A stretch of 64,000 nucleotides of DNA from Balanoglossus misakiensis. Its lineage: Eukaryota; Hemichordata. A program made the position numbers and the translations under genes. Positions within the stretch are counted from its first letter, which is position 1, and the number at the start of each line of letters is the position of its first letter. Shown piece by piece: positions 59,901 through 64,000 of the stretch. Location: contig CM082597.2 in the NCBI GenBank assembly GCA_040954595.2, positions 1,302,001 to 1,366,000 on the forward strand. Direction: 5' to 3'. The notes under the pieces are model-generated. The model was not told the origin of the DNA. It made no database searches and saw nothing but the letters and a program-made list of their open reading frames with translations.

Positions 59901-62659
59901 TGGCATGCAGCCAGCTGATTTGTAAGTGGGTATGGTATGATATGGTATGGTAAGGTATGGTAACTGAGGAGGGTGAATAATGCAGTAGTAATGGGGGTAA
60001 TTATGGTAATTGACTGAAGGGTGACTAATGCATGCTGCCTGCTGATTTGTGATTGTTTTGGTATCTTAGGAGTGTCTGAATTTGCACTTGACGAGAATGA
60101 AAAGAACAAAAGTAAGGATGATGAGGAAACACAGCCTTTGAAAGATAACGAAGAGGGTGCTGACACGAAAGGTAACCTCTCTCGATTTTGACAGATTTCT
60201 CATCTGTGTACCAACAACAGATTTTGATATTTTGCTGGCTTCAGACTTCGTACCTCCTAGAAAAATCTTGGGATGTGAATCCTTGCCAGGAAAGGCTTGG
60301 AAAGATTTATCAATCCACTCTTGGAAAAGTCCTGGAATGTGTGTGAATCCTTGGCAGGAAAGTCTGAAGAAACTATGTTTAGCATCTTGGCCCACTTTTA
60401 CGAAAATCATAACAATTCTTTTCACATTTCTGCAGATATAAATTCCCTATACTTTTTTCGTTTTATCTTGCACAGTGAAAATATAGGCACATAATACTTC
60501 TTCTTACCGTATATAGAGTCTACTTACCATAACTTGTCTTACAGCACAGGAAATTTGTTTGAAGTTGGGGTGACTGCATGAACAAAGTTTGGCCTGGAAA
60601 GAAACAAGGCTTATTTAGCTTCTAGACCAAAATGTGTATAATAAAGATATGTTATAGTGAGCCCAGGCTAAGATGTAATACTATTATCATAACACTAATT
60701 TCAAGTAAATGTACACATATCATGCACATCGCTAACCAATCAGTGGACACTCAATAAAATTGTCCAACATGTTGCCATAGTGACAGGTGTCATGACCTTG
60801 CATCTCCATGACAACAAGACTCTTTACCATGGCAATGACATGAACCAGAGAAGCAACAACAAGCAAGCATGATCAAATGATACTGCATGCATGTCCAACA
60901 AACACACATTTTCGATAATGATACTGTTTCTTCGTGGGGAACATGTGGTTGAAAAACACCCCTGTCCACCCCCATTTTCCTCAAAATGGTTCTATCCAAT
61001 GCGTGGAAAACAATGGGTTAAACTAAACCAAATAGTTGGTAAAGGTGTTCAAATTCTTATATGGTGGACAGCTTTTCTCTGAAGAAACGTTTGAAAAAGA
61101 AAACAGTCTTTGCAGTAATTTTCTTTCTATTTCAATGGCATGCTTGCTAAGCATGAAATCTTGTATTATTTCACTAATATTAAGAAAGACGATAATTTCT
61201 AAACAACTGGAATTTTAACTTTCTTTTTCCTGTACAGTGAAGAGCAGTAGTTGACAAAATGATTTAAATTTTGAATTCTTGCAAAACACAAAGATGTACT
61301 ATTTTCTTCTAAAGAGAGACTGATTTGGCTAAAACAAGTCCAGTTATCTGCAAACATTCTACCTGCACAATCAAGCAGAAGATTGAAAACATCTTACAAG
61401 CCCAAGTCTGTGACAAATTAGCTCCATGACATATCCTGTACAGCTTTTAATCCAAACCTTTGTCTGTCTTGTCCGTCCGTGTGTCGGTCTGCTCAGCATG
61501 TTAATGGTGTCCCTTTTTCCTTTTGGCTTTTGTTCACATAACTTCCTCTTGTTGTTGTTTCTTTTGTTTAACACAGACGAACCAGTGAATGCCCCTCGAC
61601 CAGACGAACCACCCTTTATGATAAATGGATCATCTCCAGGTAAAATAATCAAAAAAGAGGTCATCACATACTAAACACCCGCTGTTTCTCACTGCCACTT
61701 TTCATATAGGTTGTTCCACTCTGGGGGGGGGGGGGGACTGCAGATGGTCTGAGGGGCAAATGTGCCAAATACAGACTAAATCTCGACATTAAAATTACCC
61801 TGCTTTTAACTTAAAATGGTCATTATAATCATATCATTATCATTAATGGTTTTAAAGACGTTTAAAAGATACATCTCAAATGCCAGTAACCATGACAACA
61901 TAAACTCACCCGGTGAACAAATGTCATTTCATTACGTGTCAGTAAACGTTCACATTTCACCTGTCACCTCTATATAAAGATGTCGACGACTCTTGACCCC
62001 AGAGCCATGTTTATGAAAATTGTGCCACGAAATCCAACAAAACAGACATAACAAACTGTGAGACATTGAGACTGTCATCTCGCGCTATGCCTGAGATCTG
62101 GACAGATTTCTTTTTTAGATCAGCAAGAATCAACTCGCACAGTGTTGTATAAAGGGTTCACCTCACCGACTCTAGTCTTCTCGCCAAAGTTTTCAAAGTT
62201 ACAGAGTAAATTTCACAGCTGCAAGTTTCTTCTCCTCAACATTTTCATCTTGTGTGTTCACTCTTACTCTGTTCGTCAGTCTTTACCTATCCCGTTTTCT
62301 GTCCAGAAACCGTGGACAGAACAGACTTTAATCACGTCGTGTGTTTTTGTTCACTCTCCTATATCTGCACTTCTCTTTTCATTCTGAAAGCAAGTCATCA
62401 TAACTGTCACTATTGCAGCTGGTCTGTTTTCTCTAGGGTTAGAGGTCAAAGTTCAGTACAAGAATGAAGAATATGGATCATGATGCAGAAGTAATAAAAA
62501 TCTGACCGTTATTTCTTTTTTGTCTTTTTTCTGTTAACAGAGAAAGAGGCGCCGGAGGAGACCAAGATCGAGGATGAGCCGGAAGCGGAGAAATCACCCG
62601 CTGATGAGAAGGTAAGCGACGAAGCGAAAGAGCCCGAGACGGAACCAGCACAGGAATAG
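50870..62659 (+). CDS. Gene B: nephrin-like 7-Ig + FN3 type I membrane receptor, whole CDS span
   Basis: Fifteen coding exons (50870-50915, 51057-51392, 54643-54936, 55093-55383, 55572-55841, 55935-56213, 56431-56718, 56888-57187, 57561-57848, 59110-59262, 59536-59551, 59709-59761, 60070-60171, 61577-61639, 62541-62659) form one 2898-nt frame of 965 residues; an 18-nt microexon at 58266 would make 971. Order: signal peptide 1-15; Ig1 16-127; Ig2 128-225; Ig3 226-322; Ig4 323-412; Ig5 413-505; Ig6 506-601; Ig7 602-701; FN3 702-797; TM about 812-836; acidic tail to 965. Each extracellular domain is one phase-1 exon. Ig1 resembles nephrin/KIRREL domain 1 and Ig2 a CD80-like C2 domain. The tail, rich in Glu, Lys and Pro with one Tyr near the membrane, is unlike the Tyr-rich nephrin tail. 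A cell-adhesion or recognition role is inferred from family. Confidence 0.9.
51057..51392 (+). CDS. Gene B exon 3: Ig1, IRM-type V/I-set domain
   Basis: Residues 16-127. C42, W54 and C109 form the Ig core. ELSGDASSGDFSLRI followed by DDSMAWKC matches the GD...GxFxLxI...DDxxYxC pattern of nephrin and KIRREL domain 1. A pair of cysteines, C80-C81, is extra, and Trp replaces the usual Tyr before the second core cysteine. No intron interrupts this domain, unlike in gene A. Confidence 0.92.
51393..54642 (+). other. Gene B intron between Ig1 and Ig2
   Basis: A 3.25-kb intron with no recognised exon. Near its 3' end (about 54550-54605) lies one copy of a dispersed repeat whose partner is at about 58893-58948. 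Confidence 0.7.
54643..54936 (+). CDS. Gene B exon 4: Ig2, CD80-like C2 domain
   Basis: Residues 128-225. MRCMADGTPPAVLVW supplies the first core cysteine and Trp, and AVFDCQLRHETL the second cysteine. The DxxFxCQxxH pattern is typical of the second domain of KIRREL, nectin and CD80-like proteins. Extra cysteines near the start (LDCEV) and end (ITCAES) could pair with each other. Confidence 0.9.
55093..55383 (+). CDS. Gene B exon 5: Ig3
   Basis: Residues 226-322. The core is AACMV, a Trp in GPTWST and AGDYVCSAEN. The F-G loop carries the motif FFDG. It ends with SLDVQ just before the donor AAT|GTAAGT, as do neighbouring domains. Confidence 0.92.
55572..55841 (+). CDS. Gene B exon 6: Ig4
   Basis: Residues 323-412. 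It starts YPPVLILEE; the core is TIDCAEG, FRWIRF and KGMYSCEATS. The F-G loop has FYDG. Phase 1 to phase 1. Confidence 0.92.
55935..56213 (+). CDS. Gene B exon 7: Ig5
   Basis: Residues 413-505. It starts YKPEVTVSSP; the core is IECNVDANP, VQWFKL and AGQYKCQAKN. The F-G loop NTFYDG is followed by a longer insertion than in Ig4. It follows an intron of only 93 bp. Confidence 0.92.
56431..56718 (+). CDS. Gene B exon 8: Ig6
   Basis: Residues 506-601. The core is VLNCSVES, YKWEFV and AGTYTCTATT. The F-G loop has FYDG. N-C-S at the first core cysteine is a potential N-glycosylation site. Confidence 0.92.
56888..57187 (+). CDS. Gene B exon 9: Ig7
   Basis: Residues 602-701. It starts YKPDITNKEDK; the core is LVCLASAIPDP, FSWINS and YASYECQAVND. 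It lacks the FYDG loop of Ig3-6 and reads NDIGVDS instead, nearer to ordinary I-set domains. Being next to FN3 and different from Ig3-6, it is probably an older, non-duplicated unit. Confidence 0.92.
57188..57560 (+). other. Gene B intron between Ig7 and FN3
   Basis: A 373-bp intron, about a quarter of it occupied by the small inverted-repeat element at 57431-57522. Confidence 0.85.
57431..57522 (+). mobile_element. Small dispersed element with terminal inverted repeats, copy 2
   Basis: It begins TAACCCTTTCA and ends TGAAAGGGTCAA, near-perfect inverted ends of about 11 bp. The internal part shares GGTCCA, TTGGACCTCTA and AGAGGGAACTGGGGG with the copy at 23756. At about 92 bp it is non-coding and resembles a MITE. 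It lies about 40 bp before the FN3 exon. Confidence 0.75.
57561..57848 (+). CDS. Gene B exon 10: fibronectin type III domain
   Basis: Residues 702-797. PEKPVDVTVV, LEITWKAG and GEYVIRVTATNPKGASE are the usual FN3 B, C and F-G strand signatures. The single domain, directly after Ig7 and before the membrane, mirrors nephrin. The donor (GAAG|GTTGGT) is weak but keeps phase 1, and no better in-phase donor follows. Confidence 0.88.
57849..59109 (+). other. Gene B intron between FN3 and TM exons
   Basis: A 1.26-kb stretch containing the probable microexon 58266-58283 and, at about 58893-58948, the second copy of the dispersed repeat also present at 54550. Confidence 0.7.
58266..58283 (+). CDS. Gene B probable 18-nt microexon (optional)
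   Basis: TGTGTGACTAG|...CAACAG|GTAGGT encloses exactly 18 nt in phase 1, giving DKPFTT between the FN3 domain and the membrane. Its length keeps the frame whether it is included or skipped. It would lengthen the short stalk by six residues. Confidence 0.5.
59110..59262 (+). CDS. Gene B exon 11: juxtamembrane and transmembrane helix
   Basis: Residues 798-848. VPPKEGKAAKSGATT leads into an unusually pure Val/Ile/Leu helix (about 812-836) and the stop-transfer RRRK. SNTYNTQ holds the only tyrosine of the tail. Phase 1 at both ends. Confidence 0.93.
59536..59551 (+). CDS. Gene B exon 12: 16-nt microexon of the tail
   Basis: CATCAG|16 nt|GTAAGT encodes GEQVA and ends in phase 2, the only phase change in the tail. 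The next exon begins in phase 2, so the two must be used together. The strong pyrimidine tract (TTTTTTCCTTTCATCAG) supports it. Confidence 0.75.
59709..59761 (+). CDS. Gene B exon 13: acidic tail segment
   Basis: Residues 854-871, KPLDEEVPLNATENENEK, entering in phase 2 and leaving in phase 1 at AAAG|GTAAGA. The pyrimidine tract before it is an 11-T run. Confidence 0.8.
59762..60069 (+). other. Gene B tail intron with simple repeats
   Basis: It contains a 12-G run at 59839-59850 and a TATGG-type microsatellite at 59929-59962. CATGC(A/T)GCC(A/T)GCTGATTTGT occurs twice, near 59904 and 60031. Confidence 0.75.
59839..59850 (+). repeat. Poly-G run (12 nt)
   Basis: An uninterrupted G run on the plus strand in a short tail intron of gene B. 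Confidence 0.9.
60070..60171 (+). CDS. Gene B exon 14: acidic tail segment
   Basis: Residues 872-905, a 102-nt symmetric phase-1 exon that starts GVSEFALDENEKNKS and is very rich in Asp, Glu and Lys. It contains TQPL. No tyrosine or known docking motif was seen. It could be skipped in frame. Confidence 0.82.
60172..61576 (+). other. Gene B tail intron
   Basis: A 1.4-kb intron. TGTGAATCCTTG(C/G)CAGGAAAG occurs at 60274 and 60342. A strong acceptor at 61237 would open a five-residue alternative end (VKSSS, stop 61252-61254), and one at 60544 would give AQEICLKLG and stop. Confidence 0.55.
61577..61639 (+). CDS. Gene B exon 15: Pro-rich tail segment
   Basis: Residues 906-926, a 63-nt symmetric exon with APRPDEPPF, a possible SH3-type Pro-rich segment. 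If its donor (CCAG|GTAAAA) is not used, the frame runs 11 more codons to end KKEVITY at 61674. Confidence 0.8.
61723..61736 (+). repeat. Poly-G run (14 nt)
   Basis: An uninterrupted G run on the plus strand in the last intron of gene B. Confidence 0.9.
62119..62205 (+). CDS. Candidate cassette exon of gene B tail
   Basis: After TTTCTTTTTTAG an open 87-nt segment in phase 1 starts DQQESTRTVLYKGF and ends at CAGA|GTAAAT, also phase 1. It would insert 29 Ser/Lys/Tyr-containing residues in the tail. The donor is below consensus, and it could be chance. Confidence 0.3.
62419..62483 (+). CDS. Candidate alternative terminal exon of gene B
   Basis: Two acceptors 18 nt apart (ATTGCAG at 62418 and CTCTAG at 62436) both open the same phase-1 frame, ending VKVQYKNEEYGS and TGA at 62481. 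The end holds two tyrosines, absent from the main tail. No polyadenylation signal was seen close by before the next exon. Confidence 0.3.
62541..62659 (+). CDS. Gene B exon 16: acidic C terminus and stop
   Basis: Residues 927-965 after CTGTTAACAG, almost wholly Glu, Lys, Asp, Pro and Ala (EKEAPEETK ... ETEPAQE), stopping at TAG 62657-62659. Probably disordered. An internal AAG|GTAAGC at 62612-62613 looks like a donor but would be in the terminal exon. Confidence 0.85.
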
Positions 62660-62672
62660 AAGGGGAGTTCAG

Positions 62673-62691
62673 AATAAAATAACTAAATAAA
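62673..62691 (+). promoter_or_regulatory. Two polyadenylation signals of gene B
   Basis: AATAAA occurs at 62673-62678 and 62686-62691, within 35 nt of the stop codon. If used, the 3' UTR would be only about 40-60 nt. No other AATAAA was seen in the rest of the window on this strand. Confidence 0.6.
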
Positions 62692-62836
62692 GGGGACCAA
62701 AGACATTGACAGAAGATTTGATGTAGCCGAATCCAACAAGATCTACCAACATGGGAAATACCATGTATGGGCATGGAGTTTGCCGTTTAAGACTGAGAGC
62801 TTTGTTGCCTGTCTTAGGAACTTTGACACCAAATCG

Positions 62837-63032
62837 GTCCGTTACCATTCACTTGAAGAGAAAAATACCATATTTGGAAGTTTTCACTTGATTGCCCTTA
62901 TAAGGAATTTTCTGACTCCAGCATTGCCATATTTGTCCGTTACCATTCACTTGAAGAGAAAAATACCATATTTGGAAGTTTTCACTTTATTGCCCTTATA
63001 AGGAATTTTCTGACTCCAGCATTGCCATATTT
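62837..63032. repeat. Tandem duplication, 2 x 98 bp
   Basis: Units 62837-62934 and 62935-63032 match except for one G/T difference (CACTTGATTG against CACTTTATTG), so the duplication is recent. It lies 180 bp after the stop codon of gene B. Confidence 0.95.
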
Positions 63033-63400
63033 GTCGAGAGCAATACCTTATTTGGTATGAGAGAATCACGTGACTACCAAAGACAGCGAGGCTTCACTTC
63101 TAAGTTGCAGAAATTTTTAACTTGATGAAAATTGTTATTCCTTGAATGTTGGCTTTTAACTAGTGTTAGTATGTTTTTTAAGTGTTTTTAGAGATCATGT
63201 TAACTTCATGCCCAGACAAAGGGTATCCATGTTATTTGCATGAAAAGTTTTTGTGATGTGCACAGATCAGTAGAATCCCAGCCCCCTCCACAATCGATTT
63301 TCAGAACCATCACAAACACATACAGTGCAAGTATTTAAAAATATATTTGAAAACTTATTATTTCTTGCAATTTTATTGGTAATATGTCATGGTCTCCATT

Positions 63401-63456
63401 AGAGGTGATTGACCCAGGGTTGGGGTTGTGACCCGGGGTCAGGGGTCAATGACCTC
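63401..63456. repeat. Inverted repeat with AGGTCA-like half sites
   Basis: AGAGGTGATTGACCC at 63401 is mirrored by GGGTCAATGACCTCT ending at 63456, with one mismatch. The middle contains GTGACCCGGGGTCAGGGGTCA. TGACC/GGTCA recurs on both strands, as in nuclear-receptor response elements. Confidence 0.7.
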
Positions 63457-64000
63457 TATGGCATAGCCTACTTCAGAATTTGTATATTTTGATTGATAGC
63501 TTTTGACGTAAACAGGGAAAAATCAACTAATATGTACAGTTTTCAACCAAAGGTAATGTCAAATTCCTACGCTGTAATGCACATTAACAATTTTACAACC
63601 TACCATTTCTAATCTTGCATCACGGGGCAATTTGTAGCATTGATGGAAGGCCAGAAGTTTTTGAAAGTTTTTTGGCTTCAGGCGAATGTCCTGTATTCTG
63701 ATTGGTCAGTGCAGCCAATCAGGGAGGGACTTTCTTGAGATGTGCTACAAGTTGCCCTGGCACAGTAACGGGAATGCTGATTGGTTCATTGCTTGCATGT
63801 AGACTACTAGCAGTGGTGTTAATTGGCTTGCAATTTTTTGTAGACTAGACGTAGGATGTAAAGCATTGGAGGAAACGTATGCCTTTCCCCGATGCCATAA
63901 CTGCCAGCCTTGAGTGATCAATTTACTTGATACGAGATTCATCATTTTCTGACTGAAAACAATGGCTTACCATGTCTTGCCTCTCAAAACTAGTCCAGTT

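Larger units (their letters stand above)
61640..62540 (+). other. Gene B last intron with candidate alternative tail exons
   Basis: It holds a 14-G run at 61723-61736, a candidate 87-nt symmetric exon at 62119-62205, and a candidate alternative terminal exon at 62419-62483. Both follow good acceptors and fit phase 1. Confidence 0.55.
62660..64000 (+). other. 3' UTR and downstream flank of gene B
   Basis: No gene was recognised. It contains the 2 x 98-bp tandem duplication (62837-63032) and an inverted repeat at 63401-63456. Confidence 0.6.

Noticed and set aside
59705-60166. 153-codon open frame antisense to gene B tail exons
   Set aside because: It overlaps two real exons in antisense. Low-complexity Ser/Leu/Pro sequence results from the acidic Glu/Lys codons on the other strand.

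Overview
The window reads as genomic DNA of an animal: AT-rich sequence, GT/AG introns from about 90 bp to 22 kb, many short repeats, and immunoglobulin-superfamily (IgSF) domains encoded by symmetric phase-1 exons. Long introns combined with NPHS/KIRREL-type Ig genes suggest an invertebrate deuterostome such as a lancelet or hemichordate. That placement is inference; the sequence alone does not fix the phylum.

Two IgSF membrane-protein genes can be assembled exon by exon. They lie head to head around a CpG-rich stretch at about 35.5-37.2 kb. Gene A (minus strand, CDS 35554 down to 1441, 8 exons, 397 aa) encodes a signal peptide, a V/I-set Ig domain split by a phase-0 intron, a CD80-like C2 Ig domain, a Thr/Pro/Lys-rich stalk built from two small exons, a transmembrane helix and a short basic tail ending PPPVNV. 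Gene B (plus strand, CDS 50870-62659, 15 coding exons plus one probable 18-nt microexon, 965 or 971 aa) encodes a signal peptide, seven Ig domains with one exon each, one fibronectin III domain, a transmembrane helix and a long acidic tail. Its probable 5' non-coding exon ends at 36548, giving a first intron of 14.3 kb.

Both reading frames close exactly across every junction, which strongly supports the models. The first Ig domains of the two proteins share a G-[QD]-[YF]-[NS]-L-[KR]-I strand followed by a D-[ED]...[YW]-x-C strand. This is the signature of the irre/nephrin/KIRREL (IRM) adhesion receptors. Seven Ig plus FN3 plus TM in gene B is close to nephrin (8 Ig + FN3). The two-Ig gene A is shorter than KIRREL (5 Ig) and also has nectin- and CTX-like traits. 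Two such genes arranged head to head recall the vertebrate NPHS1-KIRREL2 pair, and this is the main point of interest. They may be partners in heterophilic cell-cell recognition, but that is inferred from family and layout only.

The rest of the window is intron and flank. It holds tandem duplications (20, 40, 75 and 98 bp units), fold-back elements, a small element with terminal inverted repeats present twice, a second dispersed repeat present twice, and poly-G runs of 12-15 nt that lie almost always on the plus strand. No tRNA, rRNA, transposase or third protein-coding gene could be supported.
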